From: Xanthobacteraceae bacterium
GTDB taxonomy: Bacteria > Pseudomonadota > Alphaproteobacteria > Rhizobiales > Xanthobacteraceae
NCBI GenBank assembly: GCA_030648135.1
Contig: JAUSIF010000126.1
Location: 1-9,696, forward strand
Length of the DNA stretch: 9,696 nucleotides
Reading direction: 5' to 3'
Shown here piece by piece: positions 1 through 6,969 of the stretch. The notes under the pieces were generated by a model. That model had not been told where the DNA came from, did no database searches, and saw nothing but the letters and a program-made list of their open reading frames with translations. The first letter of the stretch is position 1, and each line of letters opens with the position of its first letter. The translations under genes were made by a program, and so were the position numbers.

Positions 1-269
1 CGATCTCGACCGTTTATCGTACGGTCCGTCTGTTCGAAGACGCCGGTATCATCGAACGCCATGATTTCGGTGCCGGCCGCGCGCGCTACGAGCAAGTGCC
101 GGAAGAGCATCATGACCATTTGATCAACCTGCGCACCGGCGAGGTGACGGAGTTCCGCTCCGAGGAGATCGAGCGGCAGCAGGAGGAAATCGCCCGCAAG
201 CTCGGCTATAAGCTCGTCGGTCACCGGCTCGAGCTTTATGCGGTACCGGCCGACAAAGAGAAGTCCTGA
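1..269 (+). CDS. fur: Fur/Mur-family metal-responsive regulator, 3' part only
   Basis: Partial gene cut by the left edge; reading from base 3, the last 88 residues are visible before a TGA at 267-269. They begin inside the winged helix (STVYRTVRLFEDAGII, the end of the Fur recognition helix) and continue through a dimerisation/metal-binding part with the HHDHL motif and a GHRLELYAVP tail. Fur proteins bind DNA as dimers with Fe(II) or Mn(II) and repress metal-uptake genes; rhizobial members often respond to manganese (Mur). There is no CxxC pair in the visible part, as is usual for alphaproteobacterial Fur/Mur. The next gene starts 6 nt after the stop, which suggests cotranscription. Family assignment is firm; Fur versus Mur (or another Fur-like subgroup) cannot be decided here. 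Confidence 0.9.
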   Translation, partial: ISTVYRTVRLFEDAGIIERHDFGAGRARYEQVPEEHHDHLINLRTGEVTEFRSEEIERQQEEIARKLGYKLVGHRLELYAVPADKEKS

Positions 270-275
270 GCGGCG

Positions 276-1094
276 ATGTTCCGTTCCGTTTTAATCTTGG
301 TGGTGGTCGCGGTCTTCACGATCGTCGGGATACCGATTCAGTGGTTGGCCTTGCGCTTGCGTTTGCCGTTGCGGCGCTGGGTACCCTGGCTCTTCCATCG
401 CACCTGTCTCGCGCTATTGAGCGTTCGCGTCACCGTTCACGGCGCGCCGGCTTTGGAGCGTCCGCTCTTGTTCGTCTCGAATCACGCTTCGTGGCTCGAC
501 ATTCCGGTGCTGAGTTCGATCACGCCGCTCGCTTTCATCGCCAAGAGCGAAATCGCGCGCTGGCCGCTGTTCGGCCTGTTCGCGAAGCTGCAACGTTCGA
601 TCTTCGTCGATCGCTCGAAACGGCACGCCACCGGACACGTCAATCGCAGGATCGCTGCACGACTCGCCGAGGGTGATCCGGTCGTGTTGTTCGGCGAAGG
701 CACCTCCAGTGACGGCAACCGTGTGATGCCGTTCCGGTCGGCGCTCTTGGGCGCTTTGCGTGAGGCGCTCGGAGAACATGGCCGCGGCTACGTGCAGCCG
801 GTCTCGATCGCCTATACCCGGCTGCACGGCCTGCCGATGGGACGCCAGCATCGTTCGTTCGTGGCCTATTATGGCGATATCGATCTATTGCCCCACCTCG
901 CCCGGGTGCTGCGCGAAGGCGCGATCGACGTGACCGTTTCCTTCGGCCTTCCGTTCAAGGTGGAACCCGACATGGATCGCAAGGCGCTCGCCCGTTCGAC
1001 CGAGGCCGCGGTGCGCCGGATGACGTCGGCGGCGCTGGCGGGCCGGCTGGAACAGCTCCCCGGGCCCGTTCCCTTCCCGGCCAAAACCCGGTAA
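276..1094 (+). CDS. PlsC-family 1-acylglycerol-3-phosphate / lyso-ornithine lipid O-acyltransferase (PlsC or OlsA type)
   Basis: A 272-aa membrane acyltransferase of the LPLAT/PlsC family that should transfer an acyl chain from acyl-ACP or acyl-CoA to a lysolipid. Residues about 3-28 form an N-terminal hydrophobic segment. The catalytic HX4D motif is NHASWLD (His70, Asp75), and the substrate-binding block is FGEGTSSDG around 139-147, with Gly in place of the more usual Pro of FPEGT. FVDR at 110-113 matches the third family block. The ATG at 276 lies 6 nt after the fur stop; its ribosome site is weak, which fits coupling. From memory, the gene at this position (just before miaB) in Sinorhizobium meliloti is olsA, the lyso-ornithine lipid acyltransferase, so OlsA activity is a real alternative to phosphatidic acid synthesis. 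The family is certain; the substrate is not. Confidence 0.9.
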   Translation: MFRSVLILVVVAVFTIVGIPIQWLALRLRLPLRRWVPWLFHRTCLALLSVRVTVHGAPALERPLLFVSNHASWLDIPVLSSITPLAFIAKSEIARWPLFGLFAKLQRSIFVDRSKRHATGHVNRRIAARLAEGDPVVLFGEGTSSDGNRVMPFRSALLGALREALGEHGRGYVQPVSIAYTRLHGLPMGRQHRSFVAYYGDIDLLPHLARVLREGAIDVTVSFGLPFKVEPDMDRKALARSTEAAVRRMTSAALAGRLEQLPGPVPFPAKTR

Positions 1095-1120
1095 AAAGGG
1101 CAAGAACAACGGATCACCGG

Positions 1121-2578
1121 GTGAGCCACGGTCCAGATACAACCATTACGGGCGGAGCCATCCCCGGCCCCAACGGCGCGATGAGCAAAACCCGCAAGCT
1201 CTACGTCAAGTCCTTCGGCTGCCAGATGAACGTCTACGATTCCCATCGTATGGCGGATGCCATGGCGCGCGAGGGCTATGTGGAGACCGACCGGCCGGAT
1301 GAAGCCGATGTTCTTGTCCTCAATACCTGCCACATCCGCGAAACGGCGGCCGAGAAGGTCTATTCCGAGCTCGGCCGCCTCCGCCGCTTGAAGGAGAAGG
1401 CGGCCGGAGACGGGAAACGCATGCTCGTCGCGGTCACGGGCTGTGTCGCCCAGGCCGAAGGCACCGAGATCGTGCGCCGCGCTCCGGTCGTCGATCTCGT
1501 CATAGGTCCGCAGAGCATCCATCGCTTGCCCGAGCTCGTGGCCCGTGCGCAACAGGGCGAGACGGTCATCGACACCGAGTTTCCCGTCGAGGACAAGTTC
1601 GAACATCTCGCGCCGCCGAGCCGCGTTGCCACCCGTGCACGCGGAGTCACCGCGTTCGTCACCGTGCAGGAAGGCTGCGACAAGTTCTGCACGTTTTGCG
1701 TCGTACCTTATACGCGCGGCGTGGAAGTCTCACGACCGGTCGAGAAGATCGTCGCGGAGGTGGCACTTCTCGCCGAGGCGGGCGTGCGCGAGGTGACGCT
1801 GATCGGGCAGAACGTGAACGCCTATCATGGGCTCAAGCCCGACGGGACGAGCTCGAGCCTCGCCGGACTGCTTGAACGTCTTGCCGAACTCGAGGGCATC
1901 GCGCGGCTGCGCTACACTACCAGTCATCCGCGCGACATGCGCGAGGACCTGATCGCGGCGCACCGCGATCTGCCGAAGCTCATGCCCAATCTGCATCTGC
2001 CGGTGCAGTCGGGCTCCGACCGCGTATTAGAAGCGATGAACCGCCGCCACGGCCGCGATGAATATCTGTCGATTATCGAGCGCGTGCGCGTTGTTCGTCC
2101 CGATATCGCGATTTCCTCGGATTTCATCGTCGGCTTCCCGGGCGAGACCGAGGAGGACTTCAGCGCGACCCTCGACCTCGTCGAGCGGGTCGGCTTTGCG
2201 CAAGCCTATACTTTCAAATACAGCCCGCGCCCCGGCACGCCGGCCGCAACCATGAGTCAGGTGCCCGATGCGGTAAAAGCCGAGCGTCTTTTGCGCCTGC
2301 AAGCGCTGATCGACGCCCACCAGCGGAAGTTCAATGCCGCCTATCTCGGTGACACGCTCGATGTATTATTCGAAAAACCGGGAAGGATCGCCGGTCTTCT
2401 CGTCGGCCGCTCTCCTTATGTCCAGCCCGTGCAGGTGACGGCGCCGGCCGATCTCATCGGTACCATTGCGCCCGTGCGCATCGTCGAAGTGGGGCCCAGC
2501 CTCTCCGCCGAGCTGATCTCGCCCGTGCGGCCGCATGTGCTGCGGCCGGCCGTTCTTGCCGCGGCAGGAGGTGCTTGA
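1121..2578 (+). CDS. miaB: MiaB, tRNA-2-methylthio-N6-isopentenyladenosine (ms2i6A37) synthase
   Basis: A 485-aa radical-SAM methylthiotransferase that adds the 2-methylthio group to i6A37 of tRNAs reading UNN codons, using two 4Fe-4S clusters. With the GTG start, the N-terminal MTTase domain carries Cys34 (SFGCQMN), Cys70 (NTCHIR) and Cys108 (TGCVAQ). The radical-SAM core carries Cys186, Cys190 and Cys193 (EGCDKFCTFC) and continues through SHPRDM and LHLPVQSGSD. A TRAM RNA-binding domain closes the protein at about 405-475. GTG at 1121 has GGAT 6 nt upstream; ATG at 1181 (MSKTRKLYVKSFGC) is a shorter alternative with a poorer ribosome site, and the extra 20 residues are Gly/Pro-rich and probably disordered. 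The gene lies 26 nt after the acyltransferase and ends directly against phoH. Confidence 0.96.
   Translation: MSHGPDTTITGGAIPGPNGAMSKTRKLYVKSFGCQMNVYDSHRMADAMAREGYVETDRPDEADVLVLNTCHIRETAAEKVYSELGRLRRLKEKAAGDGKRMLVAVTGCVAQAEGTEIVRRAPVVDLVIGPQSIHRLPELVARAQQGETVIDTEFPVEDKFEHLAPPSRVATRARGVTAFVTVQEGCDKFCTFCVVPYTRGVEVSRPVEKIVAEVALLAEAGVREVTLIGQNVNAYHGLKPDGTSSSLAGLLERLAELEGIARLRYTTSHPRDMREDLIAAHRDLPKLMPNLHLPVQSGSDRVLEAMNRRHGRDEYLSIIERVRVVRPDIAISSDFIVGFPGETEEDFSATLDLVERVGFAQAYTFKYSPRPGTPAATMSQVPDAVKAERLLRLQALIDAHQRKFNAAYLGDTLDVLFEKPGRIAGLLVGRSPYVQPVQVTAPADLIGTIAPVRIVEVGPSLSAELISPVRPHVLRPAVLAAAGGA
2566..2572 (+). promoter_or_regulatory. Strong Shine-Dalgarno that fixes the TTG start of phoH
   Basis: AGGAGGT lies inside the last codons of miaB, 6 nt before TTG at 2579. 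The miaB TGA (2576-2578) touches the TTG with no base between them. An optimally placed, perfect anti-16S match supports this rare start codon and suggests termination-reinitiation coupling between miaB and phoH. Confidence 0.8.
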
Positions 2579-3631
2579 TTGCGCCAGCCCGGACCGGACA
2601 TCGGACGCAAAGCGCCCTGGAAGCAGAATGGCGACAGCCCGGCGCAGATCGTCGTCGCCTTCGACGACAATCAGCTCGCATCGAGCCTGTTCGGCCGCTA
2701 TGGCGAGAACCTCGCGCTGGTCGAGCGCCGGCTCGGCGTCGTCGCCGACCAGCGCGGCAACCATGTCACTATCGAAGGCCGGCGCGAAGCCTGCGAGCAG
2801 GCAAGATTCGCACTCGAGACGCTCTACGAGCAACTGCGCGGCGGGCATGAACTGACTGCCGGCGACGTCGAAGGCGCGATCCGGCAGGTGGTGGCCCAGG
2901 CCTCCTTGCTCAAGGTCGATTCCTCCGTCGAGCGTACGGGGTTCGAGCAAATCCGCCTGCGCAAGTGCCACGTGCGTGCGCGCACGTCTGGTCAGGATGC
3001 TTATTTGCGTGCGCTCAAGCGTCATACCCTCGTGTTTGCGACCGGGCCTGCCGGAACCGGCAAGACTTGGCTCGCCGTCGCCCATGCCGTGCATTTGTTC
3101 GAGCGGCGCGAGGTCGATCGCATCGTCTTGTCGCGCCCGGCGGTAGAGGCCGGAGAACGGCTCGGATTCCTACCCGGCGACATGCGCGAGAAAGTCGATC
3201 CTTACTTACGCCCGATCTACGACGCATTCTACGACCTGATGGATCGTGCCATGGTCGAACGCTCGTTACAGGCGGGAGAGATCGAGATCGCGCCGCTCGC
3301 CTTCATGCGCGGGCGCACGCTTTCGAACGCCGCCGTCATTCTCGACGAGGCGCAGAATACGACGTCGAGGCAAATGAAGATGTTTCTCACCCGCTTGGGC
3401 GAGCACTCGCGCATGATCGTCACCGGCGATCCGAGCCAGGTCGATTTGCCGGCGGGAGAGACCTCGGGTCTCGACGAGGCCGTGGGCTTGCTGTCCGCGC
3501 TCGAGGACGTCGCTCATTGCGCTTTCACCGCCGCGGACGTGGTGCGTCATGAGCTGGTCTCGCGCATCGTCACCGCCTATGACGCTTCCACCGCGGCAAA
3601 GAGAAAAAAACGCAAGGAGCCGCGCCCGTGA
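2579..3631 (+). CDS. phoH: PhoH-family ATPase (YbeZ type)
   Basis: A 350-aa PhoH/YbeZ P-loop ATPase, close to the usual family length. An N-terminal KH-like nucleic-acid-binding region spans about residues 22-85. The ATPase core has Walker A GPAGTGKT (156-163), the SRPAVEAGERLGFLPGD block (185-201), Walker B VILDEAQN (253-260) and the sensor-like TGDPSQVDLP (282-291). Family members are predicted RNA-associated ATPases/helicases; E. coli YbeZ and YbeY are reported to interact and act in rRNA maturation. The start is TTG, chosen because of the AGGAGGT 6 nt upstream and the exact abutment to the miaB stop. The C-terminus is a basic tail, KRKKRKEPRP, encoded partly by an A7 run that is also a potential slippery site. 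The last 4 nt overlap ybeY. Confidence 0.95.
   Translation: MRQPGPDIGRKAPWKQNGDSPAQIVVAFDDNQLASSLFGRYGENLALVERRLGVVADQRGNHVTIEGRREACEQARFALETLYEQLRGGHELTAGDVEGAIRQVVAQASLLKVDSSVERTGFEQIRLRKCHVRARTSGQDAYLRALKRHTLVFATGPAGTGKTWLAVAHAVHLFERREVDRIVLSRPAVEAGERLGFLPGDMREKVDPYLRPIYDAFYDLMDRAMVERSLQAGEIEIAPLAFMRGRTLSNAAVILDEAQNTTSRQMKMFLTRLGEHSRMIVTGDPSQVDLPAGETSGLDEAVGLLSALEDVAHCAFTAADVVRHELVSRIVTAYDASTAAKRKKRKEPRP
3604..3610 (+). other. Possible -1 slippery heptamer A_AAA_AAA at the end of phoH
   Basis: Seven consecutive A fall in the phoH frame as AGA AAA AAA, giving the X_XXY_YYZ arrangement A_AAA_AAA. A -1 slip continues as ACG CAA GGA GCC GCG CCC GTG, which is the ybeY frame with no intervening stop, so a PhoH-YbeY fusion could form. 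I see no convincing stimulatory hairpin just downstream. The AAGGAG at 3614-3619 is better explained as the ybeY ribosome site. The run may simply encode two lysines of a basic tail. Confidence 0.25.
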
Positions 3632-4116
3632 CAATCGAGATCGAGATCGCCGTCGAGGCGCCTGCCTGGATAAACCTTCCCGATGCGAAGGTGACGCTGC
3701 GTCGCGCGATCGAGGAGGCGATTGCCGATGCGGGGCTCGCGGAAACCGAACTCGGCGTCGTGCTCACCGACGACGCCCACATCCGTGCACTCAATCGTGC
3801 GTGGCGCGGCGCCGACGAGGCGACCAACGTCCTTTCCTTCCCGGTACCGGCGGGTCCCGCGACGGGTCCTCGTTTGCTCGGCGATCTGGTGCTCGCCTTC
3901 GAAACGGTGATGCGCGAGGCTGCTGCCATGGGAAAGTCGGCAAATCATCATCTCTCGCATCTTGCCGTGCACGGCGTACTGCATCTTCTCGGCTTCGATC
4001 ATGAGCGCGACGAGGAGACCGAAGCGATGGAGGAGCGCGAGCGCGCTATCCTGGCCCGGTTAGGAGTTCCGGATCCTTACGCGCTTGGCAATCGACGACG
4101 GAAACAACCGGCATGA
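3628..4116 (+). CDS. ybeY: YbeY, rRNA maturation factor / single-strand endoribonuclease
   Basis: A 162-aa metal-dependent endoribonuclease needed for 16S rRNA 3'-end processing and 70S quality control; the S. meliloti orthologue also affects sRNA regulation. The zinc site is HGVLHLLGFDH, with His115, His119 and His125. The conserved Arg is at 60 in LNRAWRGADEATNVLSFP, and LGDLVLA (84-90) is also a family signature. The start is GTG at 3628, overlapping the phoH stop as GTGA, with AAGGAG (3614-3619) 8 nt upstream. The 3' end overlaps corC in an ATGA. Order and overlaps match a phoH-ybeY-corC translational unit. Length and motifs are normal; assignment is firm. Confidence 0.96.
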   Translation: MTIEIEIAVEAPAWINLPDAKVTLRRAIEEAIADAGLAETELGVVLTDDAHIRALNRAWRGADEATNVLSFPVPAGPATGPRLLGDLVLAFETVMREAAAMGKSANHHLSHLAVHGVLHLLGFDHERDEETEAMEERERAILARLGVPDPYALGNRRRKQPA

Positions 4117-5231
4117 ATTCACGCGATGCTTCGAGCCCTCCCCCACCGATCAGCGGCGAGAATCGACCCGCCGAGCCGGCGCTTGATTCGCAGCAGTCGG
4201 GTGAGAGTTGGCTCGACCGCCTCAAGGTGATCGTCGGCTTACGCTCCGGTTCGCTCAGAACCGACCTCGCCGAGGTGTTGGCCGAAGGCGAAGGAGGAAA
4301 AACCGAGTTCTCGCCGGCCGAGCGCACCATGCTGCAGAATATCCTGGAGCTGGAGCAGCGGCGGATCGGCGATCTCATGGTGCCGCGTGCCGACATCGTC
4401 GCCGTGCACAAGGACATTCCGATCGGCGATCTTCTGCGGGTGTACGCCAGTGCCGGGCATTCGCGACTCGTTGTTTATGACGACACGCTGGATGACCCGA
4501 CCGGTATGGTGCACATCCGCGATTTGGTCGCTTACCTGACCGGGCGAGCGATGATCGCTCCGGAACTGAACGCCCGCCGCGACAAACCCTTGCCCGCCGA
4601 CCTCGATCCCAGATCGGTCGATCTCACCGAGCCGCTCTCGGCAACCCAGATCGTCCGCCGTATTCTGTTCGCGCCGCCGTCGATGCCGGCGATCGATCTA
4701 TTGGTGAAAATGCAGACGACGCGCATCCATTTGGCGCTCGTGATCGACGAATACGGCGGCAGCGATGGCCTGGTCTCGATGGAGGACATCGTCGAACAGA
4801 TCGTCGGCGACATCGAGGACGAGCACGACACTGAGGCCGCGCGCATCGTAGCGCAGGGCGACGGCAGTTTCGTCGCCGACGCACGGGCGAGCCTCGACGA
4901 GGCGGCTGAAAAGATCGGTGCCGTCTTCGCCGCCGGCGATGCAGTCGAGGAAGTCGATACGCTCGGCGGCCTTCTGGTCATGCTTGTCGGACGCGTGCCG
5001 GTGCGCGGCGAGATCCTCGCGGGTCCGGATGATTTCGAGATCGAGGTGCTCGATGCCGACCCCCGGCGGGTTAAGCGTCTGCGCATTTATCGCCGCCCGC
5101 CTGGACCGCCGAGACGCGAAGCACGCCGGCGTCAGACGGAGGACGGGCTGACGGTGGCGCCGTCCTTGCCGGCGGCCTTGCCCGAGGCGGCCGCGCGCAC
5201 GACACGCTCCGCCGACGAGCCTTCTTCCTGA
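4113..5231 (+). CDS. corC: CorC/TlyC (YbeX) family CBS-domain protein
   Basis: A 372-aa soluble CBS-pair protein. Residues 1-70 are a variable, Pro/Ser-rich leader. The first CBS domain begins at RIGDLMVPRADIVAV (about 84-143), the second spans about 175-237 and ends in DEYGGSDGLVSMEDIVEQIVGDIEDEHD, and the CorC_HlyC domain follows at about 240-328 (EVDTLGGLLVMLVGRVPVRGE). There is no DUF21 membrane domain, so it belongs to the short CorC/YbeX group and not to the membrane-bound CNNM-like group. Homologues have been linked to Mg/Co efflux and, in E. coli, to ribosome and RNA metabolism; older records call them haemolysins. Beyond residue 328 there is an unusual Pro/Arg- then Ala-rich tail (PPGPPRREARRRQ). 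ATG at 4113 overlaps the ybeY stop; its ribosome site is weak (CGGAAA), consistent with coupling. Confidence 0.93.
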   Translation: MNSRDASSPPPPISGENRPAEPALDSQQSGESWLDRLKVIVGLRSGSLRTDLAEVLAEGEGGKTEFSPAERTMLQNILELEQRRIGDLMVPRADIVAVHKDIPIGDLLRVYASAGHSRLVVYDDTLDDPTGMVHIRDLVAYLTGRAMIAPELNARRDKPLPADLDPRSVDLTEPLSATQIVRRILFAPPSMPAIDLLVKMQTTRIHLALVIDEYGGSDGLVSMEDIVEQIVGDIEDEHDTEAARIVAQGDGSFVADARASLDEAAEKIGAVFAAGDAVEEVDTLGGLLVMLVGRVPVRGEILAGPDDFEIEVLDADPRRVKRLRIYRRPPGPPRREARRRQTEDGLTVAPSLPAALPEAAARTTRSADEPSS

Positions 5232-5247
5232 AGCCGGATCGCGCACG

Positions 5248-6849
5248 GTGAAGCTCGCGGCGTTGGCTCATCGCGTGGTGCTGGCCTGGGGCTGGCGGCG
5301 ACGGCTCATCGCGCTCTGCGCCGGAGCCTTGTCGGCTTTCGCCATGGCGCCCTACGATCTCTGGCCGCTGCTCGCGCTTACATTTCCTGTCCTGATCTGG
5401 CTCATCGACGGCGCCGGCGCGGGAGTGGCAGGATTGCGCACGGCCTTTGCCACCGGTTGGTGGTTCGGCTTCGGCTATTTTTTCGCCGGTCTTTATTGGA
5501 TCGGCATGGCCTTGTTGGTCGAAGCCGATGAATTCGGCTGGCTCTTGCCGTTCGCGGTGATCGCGATCCCGGCCGGGCTCGCACTCTTCACCGCCCTCGG
5601 CACGGCGATCGCCCGCCTCATGTGGACGCCGGGGCCGAGCCGTCTGTTTGCTTTCGCCGTCGGGCTTGGCGCCGCCGATTGGCTGCGCGGCCATGTACTC
5701 AACGGTTTCCCCTGGAACAGCTTCGGCTATGCGCTCGCCTCGATGCCTGCGATCGCACAGGCAGCCGCGTTCGTCGGTCTCTGGGGCCTCACGCTACTCA
5801 CGCTGGTGACGCTCGCAAGTCCAGCGGTGCTCGCCGACGGGCACGAGGCGACGCGACGGCCGTGGTTCGCTCCGCTCCTCGCCGTGTTCGTGCTCGGGGC
5901 GCTCGCTCTCTTCGGTGCGCATCGTCTCGCAACGATCGAAGTCGGCATGGTCGAAGGCGTGCGGCTCAGGATCATGCAACCCAACCTACCGCAGGACGAG
6001 AAGTTCCGGACCTCCGCCAAACAGGCGGTGATGGACCGCTATGTTTCGATGAGCGACCGCGCGACCGGTCCCGATACGCAGGGCGTGCGCGATGTGACGC
6101 ATTTGTTCTGGCCCGAATCGGCCTTTCCGTTCTTCCTCGAGCGCGAGGCCGACGCGCTCGCGCGTATCGCCGATCTGCTGCCGCCGGGAGTCGTTCTCGT
6201 GACCGGCGCAGCGCGCGTCGATGAGCCAGGTAAGGGAGAAGGCGAAGCCAAATATTATAACAGCATTCGCGTCATCGGCGACGACGGAGCGATCCTTGCG
6301 ACCTACGACAAGGTGCATCTCGTCCCGTTCGGCGAGTTCCTGCCGTTGCAAAATTTCCTCGAACGATTGGGTTTCGAGCAGCTCACCCGCGTTCGCGGGG
6401 GCTTCACGCCCGGATCGGGCCGCAGGGCGCTTGCGATTCCTCGTCTGCCGCCGGCTGCCCCGCTCATCTGCTACGAGGTGATTTTTCCAGGTCAGGTGTT
6501 GCCCGAGGGCAGCCGTCCCGCTTGGCTCCTCAACGTGACCAATGACGCTTGGTTTGGTAACACGCCAGGCCCACATCAACATTTCGCGCAATCACGTTTG
6601 CGTACGATCGAGGAAGGACTGCCGCTTGTTCGCGCGGCGAACAATGGCATTTCCGCCGTCGTCGATCCGCTCGGCCGCATCGTGCGCGCATTGCCGTTGG
6701 GACGGGACGGCGTGATCGACTCGAGCTTGCCGAAGTCGATCGAAGCCACGCCGTATGCTCGTTTCGGCGACGGACCGGCCTTTCTGATCGCGGCATTATT
6801 TGCTGTCATTGCCCTGGTTGTTCGCCGATCGAACAAGCGCTCCAGCTGA
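5248..6849 (+). CDS. lnt: Lnt, apolipoprotein N-acyltransferase
   Basis: A 533-aa inner-membrane enzyme that adds the third acyl chain to the N-terminal Cys of lipoproteins after Lgt and LspA. About six to seven hydrophobic segments lie in residues 18-225. The nitrilase-like periplasmic domain follows at about 237-490, with the catalytic triad visible as Glu290 (FWPESAFPF), Lys355 (YDKVHLVPFGEF) and Cys408 (LICYEVIFPG). NVTNDAWFGNTPGPHQH (429-445) is also characteristic. A final membrane helix lies at about 509-526, before RRSNKRSS. The start is GTG at 5248, 16 nt after corC; no strong ribosome site is seen. The Rhizobium homologue was named actA after an acid-sensitive mutant, and a PhrR-type regulator follows it there, as here. 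Last gene of the packed run. Confidence 0.96.
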   Translation: MKLAALAHRVVLAWGWRRRLIALCAGALSAFAMAPYDLWPLLALTFPVLIWLIDGAGAGVAGLRTAFATGWWFGFGYFFAGLYWIGMALLVEADEFGWLLPFAVIAIPAGLALFTALGTAIARLMWTPGPSRLFAFAVGLGAADWLRGHVLNGFPWNSFGYALASMPAIAQAAAFVGLWGLTLLTLVTLASPAVLADGHEATRRPWFAPLLAVFVLGALALFGAHRLATIEVGMVEGVRLRIMQPNLPQDEKFRTSAKQAVMDRYVSMSDRATGPDTQGVRDVTHLFWPESAFPFFLEREADALARIADLLPPGVVLVTGAARVDEPGKGEGEAKYYNSIRVIGDDGAILATYDKVHLVPFGEFLPLQNFLERLGFEQLTRVRGGFTPGSGRRALAIPRLPPAAPLICYEVIFPGQVLPEGSRPAWLLNVTNDAWFGNTPGPHQHFAQSRLRTIEEGLPLVRAANNGISAVVDPLGRIVRALPLGRDGVIDSSLPKSIEATPYARFGDGPAFLIAALFAVIALVVRRSNKRSS

Positions 6850-6887
6850 TCCGTTCGTCCCTTAACCAAAGCTACTATGCGCGCACT

Positions 6888-6912
6888 GGTCGCAGGCCAA
6901 GTGCTTGCGACC
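6888..6912 (+). terminator. Hairpin between lnt and the PraR-type gene (terminator or operator)
   Basis: GGTCGCA and TGCGACC form a perfect 7-bp inverted repeat. The stem extends inward by G-U, G-C and C-G to 10 bp around a 5-nt CAAGT loop. No T-run follows (GCTGTTGTTG), so it is not a textbook intrinsic terminator. It lies 39 nt after the lnt stop and ends 7 nt before the -35 box of the next promoter. It could end lnt transcripts, protect their 3' end, or be a dimer-binding operator. Confidence 0.45.
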
Positions 6913-6919
6913 GCTGTTG

Positions 6920-6948
6920 TTGTGAATGTGATTCAGGATAGGTATATT
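6920..6948 (+). promoter_or_regulatory. Sigma70-type promoter for the PraR/PhrR-type regulator
   Basis: TTGTGA (6920-6925), a 17-nt spacer and TATATT (6943-6948) closely match the -35/-10 consensus. They predict a transcript start near 6955, about 15 nt before the ATG at 6970. The stretch is clearly AT-richer than its surroundings. TATTGG is repeated at 6945-6950 and 6956-6961, 11 bp apart, across the -10 and the start site, a spacing compatible with autoregulation. This placement argues against the earlier in-frame ATG at 6877, which lies upstream of the promoter. Confidence 0.6.
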
Positions 6949-6969
6949 GGTGATGTATTGGAGTTTGAC

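Noticed and set aside
869..1606. Long minus-strand open frame opposite the acyltransferase and miaB
   Set aside because: It lies antisense to two well-supported genes, has no family similarity, and long antisense frames are expected in GC-rich DNA with this codon usage.
4291..4302. AAGGAGG followed by A5 inside corC as an internal translation start
   Set aside because: No ATG, GTG or TTG lies at a suitable distance downstream, so it is probably only a Gly/Lys coding stretch.
5071..5694. 207-codon minus-strand open frame opposite corC and lnt
   Set aside because: Composition is Arg/Pro/Glu-rich and typical of an antisense shadow; it spans the corC-lnt junction, where both sense genes are clear.
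6877..6969. N-terminal extension of the PraR-type regulator from ATG 6877
   Set aside because: It lacks a ribosome site and is crossed by the predicted hairpin and promoter; ATG 6970 has GGAG 6 nt upstream and fits the family's N-terminus.
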